Part shown: piece after piece, positions 23,852 through 33,563 of the stretch
How positions within the stretch are numbered: the stretch's first letter is position 1
How the letters are laid out: each line of letters opens with the position of its first letter
DNA from: PWQG01 sp041685555
GTDB lineage: Bacteria; Pseudomonadota; Gammaproteobacteria; Pseudomonadales; Pseudohongiellaceae
DNA: 42,887 bases
Direction: 5' to 3'
Assembly (NCBI GenBank): GCA_041685555.1
Contig: JAWLFN010000004.1
Location: 1 to 42,887, forward strand
Program-made: the position numbers and the translations under genes
The notes under the pieces: model-generated
Databases searched by the model: none
What the model saw: only the letters and a program-made list of their open reading frames with translations
Told to the model about the DNA's origin: nothing

Positions 23852-26800
23852 ATGGCGTTGCATCTATTCAGCTCCAACCGTGTCGAACTGTTGCAGCAAG
23901 CCCTGGCTCTGCGTCTCGACAGGAAGCCGCCGCCCCCGTTCCAGGCCGAGCAGATCATCGTGCCGGGCATGGCCATGGCGCGCTGGCTGAATCTGCAGCT
24001 GGCCCGGACCCTGGGAATCGCCGCGCACATCGAATACCGGCTGCCAGCCCACTGGATCTGGGAGATGATGCGCATCGTGCTGCCGGATGTGCCCGATCAC
24101 GACCCGCTGGATCGTGATATGGCCACCTGGCGCCTGTTCGCTCTGTTGCCCGACCTGGTCGGGCAGCCGGAGTGCGCACCGCTGCGTCGTTATCTGCAGG
24201 ACGACGATGACGGAGTGAAGCGCTGGCAACTGGCCGGGCGCATCGCTGACGTGTTCGATCGCTATCAGTTCTACCGCCCCGACTGGATCCGGGACTGGAG
24301 CGCCGGCGGCTGTTCGGGTGTCGGTCGGGACGATCCCTGGCAGCCGTTACTCTGGCGCGCCATGACCGAGGGTCTGGAAGGTGTCCATCGCGTGGCTCTG
24401 ATCGACCGTCTGCCGCGGGCTCTGCCGGCGGCGAGCGAAGTGCTGCCAGAGCGCCTCAGCCTGTTCGCGTTGTCGTCGCTACCACCATTGCTGGTGGATG
24501 TCTTCCGTGAACTGGCCGGCCATACTGAAGTATTGTTCTTCCAGCATAGCCCCACCGACCAGTACTGGGCCGATCTGGTCAGCGAGAAACAGGCGGCACG
24601 TCAGCGCCTGCATGATCCGGAGAGGGCAATGTACACGGACACCGGTGACGAGCTGCTGGTTTCATGGGGGCGGCAGGGGCAGGCCTTCCAGGATCTTCTG
24701 CTGGACAGTGATCTGCTGGACAACGGTCCCATGGAAGACTACCGGCGCCCCGACGGGGGGCGTCTGCTGTATCAGGTGCAGCGCGGGATCTACGACGCCA
24801 GTGCAGTGCCGGGTGGTCTGGATCATGACGACAGTCTGAGCGTGCACATCTGTCACAGTCCCCTGAGAGAGTGCCAGGTGTTGCATGACCATCTGCTCGA
24901 AGCGTTGCAGCGCGACCCCTCGTTGAAACCGGAAGACATCCTGGTGATGATCCCGGAGGTCAGCCGCTATGCACCCTACATCGAGGCGGTTTTCCGGCGT
25001 GATGAAAGTCGACCGTTCATTCCATGGAACCTTTCCGACATCACGGTATCCGATGAATGTCCGCTGTTGCGCGTGTTTCTGCAATTGCTGGCGCTTCCGG
25101 AGAGTCGATTGCCCTGGTCGGAACTGATGTCGTTGCTGGAGGTACCAGAGGTGGCGCACCGGTTCGGGCTATGCGCTGATGACGTGGATGCGCTGGCTGA
25201 AGCGCTGGATCAGGCGCAGGCCCGCTGGGGGCTGGACACCGAGCATCGCCGGTCCATGGGCTTGCCGCCTCATCCACAGAACACCTGGCAGCATGCGCTG
25301 GACCGGCTCATGGCGGCTCATGCCCTGGGGGCCTTGCGGGATGCTGGCGGCGAGAGCGGCGCCGATCCGATGCTATGGCAGGGTGTGGCCGCGGCTTCCG
25401 TTGTTGCTGGCCCGTCGGCGCTCGGGCGTTTTGCACAGTTGCTGGATCGGCTTCACGAATGGCGCGGACAGTTGAGCGGGGAGTGCAAGGCAGTCGAGTG
25501 GCAGCAACGGATCAATGCCCTGACGGAGCAATTTTTCCATGTGACACCTGACGAGGATGATTCCCTGCAGCCGGTACGCGATGCACTGGCCTCGCTGGTG
25601 GATGCGATGGGTACGCTGCCCTTGTCTGGCGCCGTGGTCCGGCTCTGGCTGGAGCAGCAATTGGGCAGCAATACGCAGCGGGGTCGCTATTTCAGTGGCG
25701 GGGTCACGTTCTGTGGTATGCGTCCGATGCGCAGCATGCCGTTCCGGTTCATCTGTCTGCTGGGTATGGACGATGCGGTTTTCCCGCGCCGGGACCGACC
25801 GGCTGAATTCGACGGCATGGCGGATGACTGGCGCGCGGGTGATCCCCGTAAGGGTGACGAGGATCGGTATCTGATGTTGGAGACGCTGCTCAGCGCTCGT
25901 GATCAGCTCTATATCAGCTACGTCGGACGCAGTCTGCAGAGCAATGAGCCGCGCCAACCTTCCACGCTGGTACAGGAACTGATCGATCATGTCACCGGCC
26001 GGATGTCGGAGGAAAGTGCGCGGAAAGTGGCGGGCACTGTGCACCCGATGCAGCCCTTCAGTCCGGACAATTACCACGCACCCGGGCCAGCCTCGCATGA
26101 CCGTTTCTGGTACTCGGTAGCACGGTCACTGCCGGCCACCGGCGCAAGGCCGATACGTACGGCACGCTGGCCCACCGAGCGGCTGACTCTGCCCGACGAG
26201 TTACACGGCACGGTGGACCTGTCCACGCTGCGTCGCTTTCTGCGTAACCCGGTCGGCATATTCTACACTGATCGATTAAAGATACGGTTTGACGAGGAGG
26301 CAGAAAGTGAAGACCTGGAGCCGTTTGATCTGGGCGGGCTGCAGTTCTGGCAATTGCGGCGGCGGATGATCGACTCGGCCCTGAAAGGGCGGACGCTGCC
26401 CCGGGATGTTTTGTTGGCGGAAGGCGTTCTGCCCCATGGACGTCTTGCCGATTGGGTGCTTGACGATGCCCGTGAAGGAATCGAGCCGGTGCTCGACAGT
26501 ATTAGCGAGTATATCACCAGGACCCCTGAAACCGCACACATTACCGTGGTCCTGCCGGATGGTACAACTGTCACTGGTCAGGTGGGCGCCTGGTATCCGG
26601 CAGTGGGTCATCTGAGCGTGACACCATCGAAATTCCGGGGCCAACAGTTGCTGTTGCTATGGCTGGATCACCTGGCACTGTGTGCATCCGGTCGGTTGCA
26701 GGAAGGTGAAGCGTCCCTGCTGGTGACCGGCGATGACAGGGAGTGCCGGATCCCGTTCATGGGCCGGGAACGGGCGCTGTCCGGGCTGGAGGACCTGGTG

Positions 26801-27091
26801 CGGATGTATTCCGAGGGTCTGCGGCGACCGTTGCCGGTGTCGCGGTCTGGCAGCTATGCAATGGCGAAGAAGCAGAGCAGCGGTCAGCCGGATGCCGGTC
26901 TTGATGCAGCGGCGGCCTTCTGGAAACCGGACAATGACGGGTATCGGGACAGCGATGCCACCGACATCTATCTGCAGGCATTGATCCATGCCGGCGCCTG
27001 CCCGCCGCACAAAGCCGATGAATTTTCCGAGGTGGCGTGGCGACTGTATGGCCCGATCGCCGACTGCATGCCAGAGGGGAAATTGCCATGA
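23852..27091 (+). CDS. recC: Exodeoxyribonuclease V subunit RecC
   Basis: Chi-recognition subunit of RecBCD, which processes double-strand breaks for RecA loading. The 1079-residue product aligns by eye with E. coli RecC: HLFSSNRVELLQQAL at the start, then IIVPGMAMARWLNLQLARTLGIAAHIEYRLPAHWIWEM, ILVMIPEVSRYAPYIEAVF, GGVTFCGMRPMRSMPFRFICLLGMDDAVFPRRD, and the nuclease-like C-terminal part. Slightly shorter than E. coli (1122). The start ATG has no good ribosome binding site; AAGGAG at 23818-23823 is too far away, but no other start codon lies in frame. The stop overlaps the recB start (ATGA), so the subunits are translationally coupled. Confidence 0.96.
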   Translation: MALHLFSSNRVELLQQALALRLDRKPPPPFQAEQIIVPGMAMARWLNLQLARTLGIAAHIEYRLPAHWIWEMMRIVLPDVPDHDPLDRDMATWRLFALLPDLVGQPECAPLRRYLQDDDDGVKRWQLAGRIADVFDRYQFYRPDWIRDWSAGGCSGVGRDDPWQPLLWRAMTEGLEGVHRVALIDRLPRALPAASEVLPERLSLFALSSLPPLLVDVFRELAGHTEVLFFQHSPTDQYWADLVSEKQAARQRLHDPERAMYTDTGDELLVSWGRQGQAFQDLLLDSDLLDNGPMEDYRRPDGGRLLYQVQRGIYDASAVPGGLDHDDSLSVHICHSPLRECQVLHDHLLEALQRDPSLKPEDILVMIPEVSRYAPYIEAVFRRDESRPFIPWNLSDITVSDECPLLRVFLQLLALPESRLPWSELMSLLEVPEVAHRFGLCADDVDALAEALDQAQARWGLDTEHRRSMGLPPHPQNTWQHALDRLMAAHALGALRDAGGESGADPMLWQGVAAASVVAGPSALGRFAQLLDRLHEWRGQLSGECKAVEWQQRINALTEQFFHVTPDEDDSLQPVRDALASLVDAMGTLPLSGAVVRLWLEQQLGSNTQRGRYFSGGVTFCGMRPMRSMPFRFICLLGMDDAVFPRRDRPAEFDGMADDWRAGDPRKGDEDRYLMLETLLSARDQLYISYVGRSLQSNEPRQPSTLVQELIDHVTGRMSEESARKVAGTVHPMQPFSPDNYHAPGPASHDRFWYSVARSLPATGARPIRTARWPTERLTLPDELHGTVDLSTLRRFLRNPVGIFYTDRLKIRFDEEAESEDLEPFDLGGLQFWQLRRRMIDSALKGRTLPRDVLLAEGVLPHGRLADWVLDDAREGIEPVLDSISEYITRTPETAHITVVLPDGTTVTGQVGAWYPAVGHLSVTPSKFRGQQLLLLWLDHLALCASGRLQEGEASLLVTGDDRECRIPFMGRERALSGLEDLVRMYSEGLRRPLPVSRSGSYAMAKKQSSGQPDAGLDAAAAFWKPDNDGYRDSDATDIYLQALIHAGACPPHKADEFSEVAWRLYGPIADCMPEGKLP

Positions 27092-30000
27092 CGGGCGCGC
27101 GTGCACGGATTCTCGACGCCTCGGCGTTACAGGGGCTGCCATTGCACGGCCTGAAGCTGATCGAGGCGAGTGCTGGTACCGGCAAGACGCACACCATCGC
27201 GAATCTCTATCTGCGCTATGTCCTGGAAGGGCTGAGTCCGCGGGACCTGCTGGTCGTCACCTTTACCAACGCCGCCACGGATGAATTGCGTGGCCGGATC
27301 CGGCAGCGGCTGCATCGCCTGTTGAGGCAGCTGCGGTCGATCGATGCGAAACAGGCCGTGGAGGAAGTGAAGGATGCTTTCGAGCAGGGTCTGCTGGATC
27401 AATTCAGCGTCGATGCCCAGGCACGGGAGCGCGCGGTCCGGCAGTTGACGCTGGCGGTGCGCAGCATGGACGAGGCCGCAATCCATACCATTCACGGATT
27501 CTGCCAGCGGGCGTTGACCGACCATGCCTTCCACAGTGGCCAGTCCATGGAGGTCACGCTGCTGGCCGATGACTCCGCGTTGTGGGAGGAGGCGCTGCGG
27601 GATTGGTGGCGCCGCCGCATCACCATGCTGGAGCGCTGCGATCTTGACGCCGTGATGGAGGCGATCGGTGGATTCGGTTCACTCCTGCAGCGCCAGAAAG
27701 CACTGCGGGATAGCGAATACAGGAAGTGGTTCCCCCAGCCATCTCCCCGGGTGGATGACGTGTTCGAACAGCGTCAGCAGCTCCTTGGCGAACTGCACCG
27801 ACTTGCGCGGACGTGGACAAAAAGGGCCAGGGAGCTCTGTGAGCCGCTGTTGCATTCCAAGGCATTGAGGCGCACGAGGGATAATGGCCTCAAGCCGGAT
27901 CGACTGCCGGCTGTGCTGGAGGAACTCGATGCCTGGTGGCGCTCTGGTGTCCATGATGAACTCCATCCACAGTTCAGGCTGCTATGTCAGCGGTATCTGC
28001 TGGACAATGTGAAGCCATCCGCTGCGGCGAAGGGTGGGGATGCCGCGCTTGAGGACCCGTTCTTCGAACAGTGTCAGGCGGTATGGGACGCCGCCGCTGA
28101 GCAGCGGGAGCACTTGGCCGTAGCGCTGTTGTACGAGGCCCATCAGGACGCCAGCGCAGCCGTGGAGCGACGCAAGCTTCAGCGTCATGTGATGGCCTAC
28201 AGCGACCAGCTGACCCGTCTGTCCGATGCGCTGCGGGGAGAGAGCGCGGAGTCGCTGGCGGATCATCTGAGGCGCCGTTTTCCCGTGGCGATGATCGACG
28301 AGTTCCAGGATACCGATGCCCTGCAGTACCACATATTCCGATGTATCTATCCGGACCGTCTGCTGGAGGCGGATGCCATGGCGTCTCCGCCGGTGGAGAC
28401 CCGTGCGGGTCTGCTGGCCCTGATCTTGATCGGTGACCCCAAGCAGGCCATCTACAGTTTCCGGGGCGGTGATATTTTCACCTATATGGAGGCGCGCCGA
28501 TCGGCGGCAGGGCAGCGCTACACACTGGGGACGAACTGGCGTTCGAGCCCGGGATTGATCGAGGCGGTCAATACGCTGTTCCTGTCACGTGACGAGGCCT
28601 TTCTGTATCGGAAAGCCATCGAGTTTGAAGCGGTCGCACCAGCTGAAAAGCCGCACAGAAAGCTCCAGCGTGATGGCCAGGTACAGGTGCCCCTGACGCT
28701 CTGGCGGATGCCGATGAATCCGGACCAGTACAGAGACGGCCGGGCAAAACCATGGAGCAAGGCTCAGGCTGAATCCATGGCGGCCGGCGCCAGCGCCGCC
28801 GAAATCGCCCGCCTGCTGGATGGTCACACCCGGCTTGGGGACAGAGGGTTGCGGGCTGGGGATATCGCGGTACTCGTTCCGACACACGATAAAGGGACGA
28901 CCGTGCGGCGGCAGCTAGCCGCTCAGGGTATTGCGGCAGTGACCGTGAGTCGCCACAGCGTATTCGACAGCGAGGAGGCTCGCGGGCTGTTGCTGTTGCT
29001 GCGCGGCATTGTCCATTGCCATGATCGTCGCCGCATGCGTCAGGGGCTGGGCAGCAGTCTGCTGGGGCACGGCTATCAGACGCTGGCCGCCTGTATCGAG
29101 GAGGAAGCAGACTGGCTTGACTTTGCCACCCGGCTTCGCGAACTCCATGAGGAGTGGCGGCGAAGTGGTTTCATGGTGGCCTTCCAGCGCCTGATGCAAG
29201 TGCTGGACGTAGGGGAGCGGATGGCAGCCGGCTCCGATCCGGAACGTCGCATGACCAATGTGTTGCAACTGGCGGAATTGATACAGCAACAGTCGGTGGT
29301 CACTCCGGGCATGGAGGGCCTGCTGGCCTGGTACGAGCGGCAGCTGCAGGAAAGCGACACGGAAGAGAGCGAGCTGCGCCTGGAAAGTGACAGTGATCTG
29401 GTGCATATCATCACCATCCATGCCAGCAAGGGCCTGCAGTATCCGGTGGTCTTTCTCCCGTTTCTGTCGACTACGAGAATCGTGGAGCAGAAGAGGGAGC
29501 AGGTGGTGCATTTCCATGATGAGGAGGGCCGGGCCTGTACCGACCTGCGGCCAGTGAGTGATGAGTCCAATCTGCTGCTCGCCGACCGGGAGCGTCTCGC
29601 GGAGGACGTGCGTCTGTTGTACGTGGCCATGACCCGTGCTGAGACGAAGCTCTATATGACCTGGGGGAATGTGGGCAACAGCGGTGGGGCGGCCGGGCAC
29701 ACGGCACTGGCCTGGCTGCTGTACAGCGACAGGTCGGCGGACAGCCTGCTGCGTGAGCGTTTCAAGGCAGCCCCGGGTGCGGATGAGGAAACGTTCACGG
29801 CACCACTGCTGGCGCTTCAGCGGAAAGCTCCGGATGTTATTCATTGCGAAGAGTTGCCGGTCAAGGAAGACGCGGGTGGGCCGGTCAATAACCACATTGA
29901 CGAGTCATTACCCGAACTGGCCGTGGCCGGCTTCAATGGCCGCATCGATACCGACTGGCGCATTGCCAGCTTCAGTGCCCTGACGCGGGATGTGCATCAG

Positions 30001-30750
30001 ATGCCTCACGACGGCAGTCCCCGCACCGGTCTGGATCCGATTCTGGATTTCCCGGCTGGCAGCCGCATCGGGCTGTACCTGCACTCTGTGCTGGAGGAGC
30101 TGGACTTCACGGGCGATATACGTGAACAGACCAGCGCATTGCATGGGAAGCTGGCGCCCCGCTATGGGCTGGACGTGGAGGGCCACCTGCACACGGTCTG
30201 TGACTGGATGGAACAGGTCACGGGCGCTGCGCTGGGCGTGGACGAGCTGCGGTTGGCCGACATCCCGCCGTCACGCCGGCTCAATGAACTGACTTTCGAT
30301 TTCACGGTCGGATCCATGGACATGGATGCGCTGAACCGGGATCTGACGATGCTGGCCGGGCGTCAACTGGCGCCGATCGAGGCGAGCGACTTCAAGGGCC
30401 TGGTGACCGGTGTCATCGACCTGGTTTTCGAGCATGACGGGCGCTTCTATCTGGCCGACCACAAAAGCAATTTCCTCGGTGGTGCGCTGGACGACTATCG
30501 GGAGGAGAAACTGGGGCAGGCAGTGCTGGATCGCCGCTATGACGTGCAATATCTGCTGTACTCGGTGGCACTGCATCGGTATCTCGGTCACCGCCTGCCT
30601 GGCTATGACTACGATGACCATTTTGGCGGGGCATTCTATTTCTTTCTGCGTGGCATGCGAATGGACCATGGTCCCTCCACGGGCATCTGGCACCGCAGGC
30701 CGAAGCGTGCGTTGATCGAGGGGTTGGACAGGCGATTGCAGTATGGATGA
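27088..30750 (+). CDS. recB: Exodeoxyribonuclease V subunit RecB
   Basis: 3'-5' helicase and sole nuclease of RecBCD. The 1220-residue product has superfamily 1 helicase motifs: Walker A ASAGTGKT at 27-34, VTFTNAATDELRGRI, AMIDEFQDTDALQY (Walker B), LIGDPKQAIYSFRGGDIFTY, GTNWRSSPGL, ITIHASKGLQYPVVFLPF and LLYVAMTRAETKLYM. The C-terminal nuclease domain reads GVIDLVFEHDGRFYLADHKSN with the catalytic D..D.K set, followed by YDVQYLLYSVALHRYL. I chose ATG 27088, which overlaps the recC stop and has GAGGGG upstream. The longer frame from 27037 lies within recC. The length is close to E. coli RecB (1180). Confidence 0.97.
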   Translation: MTGARARILDASALQGLPLHGLKLIEASAGTGKTHTIANLYLRYVLEGLSPRDLLVVTFTNAATDELRGRIRQRLHRLLRQLRSIDAKQAVEEVKDAFEQGLLDQFSVDAQARERAVRQLTLAVRSMDEAAIHTIHGFCQRALTDHAFHSGQSMEVTLLADDSALWEEALRDWWRRRITMLERCDLDAVMEAIGGFGSLLQRQKALRDSEYRKWFPQPSPRVDDVFEQRQQLLGELHRLARTWTKRARELCEPLLHSKALRRTRDNGLKPDRLPAVLEELDAWWRSGVHDELHPQFRLLCQRYLLDNVKPSAAAKGGDAALEDPFFEQCQAVWDAAAEQREHLAVALLYEAHQDASAAVERRKLQRHVMAYSDQLTRLSDALRGESAESLADHLRRRFPVAMIDEFQDTDALQYHIFRCIYPDRLLEADAMASPPVETRAGLLALILIGDPKQAIYSFRGGDIFTYMEARRSAAGQRYTLGTNWRSSPGLIEAVNTLFLSRDEAFLYRKAIEFEAVAPAEKPHRKLQRDGQVQVPLTLWRMPMNPDQYRDGRAKPWSKAQAESMAAGASAAEIARLLDGHTRLGDRGLRAGDIAVLVPTHDKGTTVRRQLAAQGIAAVTVSRHSVFDSEEARGLLLLLRGIVHCHDRRRMRQGLGSSLLGHGYQTLAACIEEEADWLDFATRLRELHEEWRRSGFMVAFQRLMQVLDVGERMAAGSDPERRMTNVLQLAELIQQQSVVTPGMEGLLAWYERQLQESDTEESELRLESDSDLVHIITIHASKGLQYPVVFLPFLSTTRIVEQKREQVVHFHDEEGRACTDLRPVSDESNLLLADRERLAEDVRLLYVAMTRAETKLYMTWGNVGNSGGAAGHTALAWLLYSDRSADSLLRERFKAAPGADEETFTAPLLALQRKAPDVIHCEELPVKEDAGGPVNNHIDESLPELAVAGFNGRIDTDWRIASFSALTRDVHQMPHDGSPRTGLDPILDFPAGSRIGLYLHSVLEELDFTGDIREQTSALHGKLAPRYGLDVEGHLHTVCDWMEQVTGAALGVDELRLADIPPSRRLNELTFDFTVGSMDMDALNRDLTMLAGRQLAPIEASDFKGLVTGVIDLVFEHDGRFYLADHKSNFLGGALDDYREEKLGQAVLDRRYDVQYLLYSVALHRYLGHRLPGYDYDDHFGGAFYFFLRGMRMDHGPSTGIWHRRPKRALIEGLDRRLQYG

Positions 30751-32605
30751 GCTGAGTGACAGAGACGGGCTGGTGCAGTGTCTTGCGGAGGAGCGAATCG
30801 ATCCGTTTTCACTGCAGTTCGCCCGCTTCATACAACGACATGTCGGCGATGATTCGCGGGAGATGCTGGCGCTCGGCGCCGCGCTGGTGGCGCAGCGCAA
30901 CCTGCAGGGAGATGTCTGTGTGGATCTGGCGGCACTGGAGGGGCGGCCGCTGTTTCCCGATCCTCACGAGCCGGCGCGGACGCCCGCGCCACTGGGGCCG
31001 TCGCTGTCCTCATGGCACCAGGCCTTGCGCCCGTTGTCCGCCGCGGTGGGCGAACCGGGCGATTACAGACCCCTGATTCTGGACGGACATCGGCTCTACC
31101 TGCATCGCCTGTGGCGTGATGAGCAGATTGTTGCCACCTCCATCCGGGCCAGGCTGGCCGGTACAGCACCCCTGGTGGAAGAGCCGGTCAGGTCGTCGGT
31201 GGAAGGCGTCGACTGGCAGACCCTGGCCGCAGTACTGGCCGCTTCACGGCATTTTGCCGTCATTTCCGGCGGTCCCGGTACGGGCAAGACCACCACTGTG
31301 ATCCGGGTGCTGGGCCTGTTGTTGCGACAGAACCCGCGGCTGCGCATCGCGTTGGCCGCGCCCACCGGCAAGGCAGCGGCCCGGATGGTCGAGTCCATCC
31401 GGCAGCGCAAGTCGGAGCAGGCCCTGGACGACGACACCGCTGCACGGATTCCCGACGCTGCCTCCACGCTTCACCGTCTATTGGGCCTGCGACCGGGCGG
31501 AGGAAGCCGGCACGGGCCTGGCCGTCCGCTACCGGTGGATTGTCTGGTCATCGATGAGGCCTCGATGATCGATCTGGGGCTCATGGCGCGGATACTGGAG
31601 GCGCTGCCGCTCAGTGCCCGACTCATCCTGCTGGGCGACCGTGAACAGCTGGCGTCCGTGGATGCCGGCAATGTACTGGGCGACATCACCGGACAGGGGT
31701 GTGCACTACAATATTCGCCCGCCACGGCACAGGCCCTGGAACGGGCCACCGGCCTGCCGTCCGAGACTCTGGAGCAAGATCCCTCGGCGCCCGCGATTGC
31801 CGACGCCATAGGGCTGTTGCGCACCAGCTATCGGTTCAGTGGCGAGGGAGGCATCGGTCGCCTGGCGAGACTGATCAACGCCGGTGATGGCGAGGGCGTC
31901 GTGGACATGTGCCGCGCGGAGACGCCAACCGGCGGGGAGGTGGAATGGCTGGAGAGTGTCGATCATCTGCCCCGTTCCGAATTGCTCGAGCGTGCATTGC
32001 AAGGTTACGCCCACTTCCTTCGCTGCGACGACATCAACGCGGCCCTGGCTGGATTCGAACGGATACGCGTGCTCTGCGCGCAGCAACGCAGCGACCTGGG
32101 GGTGGCGGCATTGAATCACCGGATCGAAGCCGGTCTGGTTTCCAGGGCGTTGATCCGTGGGGGGGATGCCTACAGGGGTCGACCCGTGCTGATCACCACC
32201 AACGATCGTGAGTTGGAGTTATTCAATGGGGATACAGGACTGCTTTGGCCGGACGCGGAGGGAGATCTGCGCGCCTGGTTCCGGCAGGCCGATGACTCAC
32301 TGCGTGACGTGGCAGTAGGCATGCTGCCGGAGCATGTCACCGCCTGGGCCATGACCATCCACAAATCCCAGGGCTCGGAATTCGACGAAGTGCTGCTGGT
32401 ACTGCCCGCGGACACTCACAATCCGCTGTTGAGCCGCGAACTGGTGTACACCGGTGTCACCCGTGCCCGGCGTCGTGTGGTGCTGCATGCGGGAGAGGCG
32501 GCTCTGCGGACCGCCTGCACTCGGCGTGTGCAACGCGATTCCGGCCTGGCGGAGGCGCTGGGTTGGCCGGATCAGTCGGCCCGCAAAGACCCGGCCGATC
32601 CCTGA
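30743..32605 (+). CDS. recD: Exodeoxyribonuclease V subunit RecD
   Basis: 5'-3' helicase of RecBCD. The 620-residue product has Walker A GGPGTGKTTT at 176-185, LAAPTGKAAARM, VIDEASMIDLGLMARIL, LGDREQLASVDAGNVLGDI, SYRFSGEGGIGRLA, MTIHKSQGSEFDEVLLVLP and ELVYTGVTRARRRVVLH. These are the superfamily 1B motifs in order. The start overlaps the end of recB by 8 bp. The length is close to E. coli RecD (608). The three contiguous genes recC-recB-recD lack the ptrA gene found between recC and recB in enterics. Confidence 0.97.
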   Translation: MDELSDRDGLVQCLAEERIDPFSLQFARFIQRHVGDDSREMLALGAALVAQRNLQGDVCVDLAALEGRPLFPDPHEPARTPAPLGPSLSSWHQALRPLSAAVGEPGDYRPLILDGHRLYLHRLWRDEQIVATSIRARLAGTAPLVEEPVRSSVEGVDWQTLAAVLAASRHFAVISGGPGTGKTTTVIRVLGLLLRQNPRLRIALAAPTGKAAARMVESIRQRKSEQALDDDTAARIPDAASTLHRLLGLRPGGGSRHGPGRPLPVDCLVIDEASMIDLGLMARILEALPLSARLILLGDREQLASVDAGNVLGDITGQGCALQYSPATAQALERATGLPSETLEQDPSAPAIADAIGLLRTSYRFSGEGGIGRLARLINAGDGEGVVDMCRAETPTGGEVEWLESVDHLPRSELLERALQGYAHFLRCDDINAALAGFERIRVLCAQQRSDLGVAALNHRIEAGLVSRALIRGGDAYRGRPVLITTNDRELELFNGDTGLLWPDAEGDLRAWFRQADDSLRDVAVGMLPEHVTAWAMTIHKSQGSEFDEVLLVLPADTHNPLLSRELVYTGVTRARRRVVLHAGEAALRTACTRRVQRDSGLAEALGWPDQSARKDPADP

Positions 32606-32615
32606 TAGAATGACC

Positions 32616-32666
32616 GAAAAGAGAGACAGTCCCGGTTTTCAAAAAGAGGGACAGTCCCCATTTTTC
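32616..32666. repeat. Two tandem REP-like palindromes with GACAGTCCC core
   Basis: Two imperfect copies of a 25-bp unit sit end to end: 32616-32640 and 32641-32665. Each is an A-run, a GAGAGACAGTCCC or GAGGGACAGTCCCC core, and a T-run, so each is itself an imperfect palindrome. The second copy ends in TTTTT and could act as a weak terminator for recD. The third copy in the window is at 18005-18028. Confidence 0.7.
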
Positions 32667-32693
32667 ATCCTTTTCATGGAGGCAGGACAGACT

Positions 32694-33563
32694 ATGACAC
32701 TGAATGACATCAACAACATCTGCGTGGTCGGCGCCGGCAACATGGGGCATCAGATTGCCCTGCAGGCAGCGATCTGTGGTTATACGGTCAAATGCTTCGA
32801 CGTCAGTCAGGAAACCCTGAAAAAAGCTGATCGCTTCGTCGATGACTACCTGCCGGGCCGCGTGAAGAAGGAGCGCCTGACACAGGAGCAGGCCGACCAG
32901 GCCCGGGCCAACATCCGCTTTGTCGATACCCTGGAAGAAGCGGCAAAGGAGGCCGATTTTGTCATCGAGGCGGCCACCGAGGTGCTGGATCTGAAGCGCC
33001 GCATTTTCACGGATCTGGACCGCATCGCCCCGAAGCATGCCATTCTGGCCACTAACAGCTCGGCCATTGTCAGTTCGCGCATCGCCGACGCCACCCGGCG
33101 CGAGGACAAGGTGGTCAACATGCACTTCTTCAACCCCGCGCTGGTCATGAAACTGGTCGAGGTGGTGCAGGGGCCACATGTCTCCGATGAGACTGCCGAT
33201 CTCACGATGGCCCTGTGCGAGGACCTGAAAAAGGTGCCGGTACGTCTGAAAAAGGAGGTCGACGGGTTCCTGCTGAATCGCATCTTCGCGGCCATCAACA
33301 AGGAAGCCAACTGGCTGCTGGAGATGGGTGTGGCGGAAGTCGAGGATATCGACAATGCCTGCGTCTACGGCGCCGGTCATCCAATGGGACCATTCCGCCT
33401 CAATGACCTGACCGGCCTCGACCTGAGCTTCATTATGGCCACGGAAAAGTTCCGTGCCAGCGGTGACCCGGCCGATCTCCCCGGACCGCGGCTGACCGAA
33501 CACTATGTGAAAGGGGAATACGGCGAAAAAACCGGCAAGGGCTGGTATGACTACACGAAGTGA
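32694..33563 (+). CDS. 3-hydroxyacyl-CoA dehydrogenase (3-hydroxybutyryl-CoA type)
   Basis: Oxidises or forms 3-hydroxyacyl-CoA with NAD(H), in fatty acid or short-chain acyl-CoA metabolism. The 289-residue single-enzyme form (Hbd/PaaH type) has the Rossmann motif GAGNMG at 13-18, the catalytic H144 in NMHFFNP, NTSSAIVSSRIA-like LATNSSAIVSS, and the C-terminal helical domain with GFLLNRIFAAINKEAN and HPMGPFRLNDLTGLDL. The ending TGKGWYDY is family-typical. I chose ATG 32694, preceded by GGAGG and AGGA, over the longer frame that runs into recD. Its 3' end overlaps the likely ppnN start by 17 bp. Whether it serves PHB, phenylacetate or other pathways cannot be told. Confidence 0.93.
   Translation: MTLNDINNICVVGAGNMGHQIALQAAICGYTVKCFDVSQETLKKADRFVDDYLPGRVKKERLTQEQADQARANIRFVDTLEEAAKEADFVIEAATEVLDLKRRIFTDLDRIAPKHAILATNSSAIVSSRIADATRREDKVVNMHFFNPALVMKLVEVVQGPHVSDETADLTMALCEDLKKVPVRLKKEVDGFLLNRIFAAINKEANWLLEMGVAEVEDIDNACVYGAGHPMGPFRLNDLTGLDLSFIMATEKFRASGDPADLPGPRLTEHYVKGEYGEKTGKGWYDYTK

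Noticed and set aside
32616..32666. CRISPR-like repeats
   Set aside because: The two tandem units are directly adjacent with no spacers and are palindromic; no cas genes are present.
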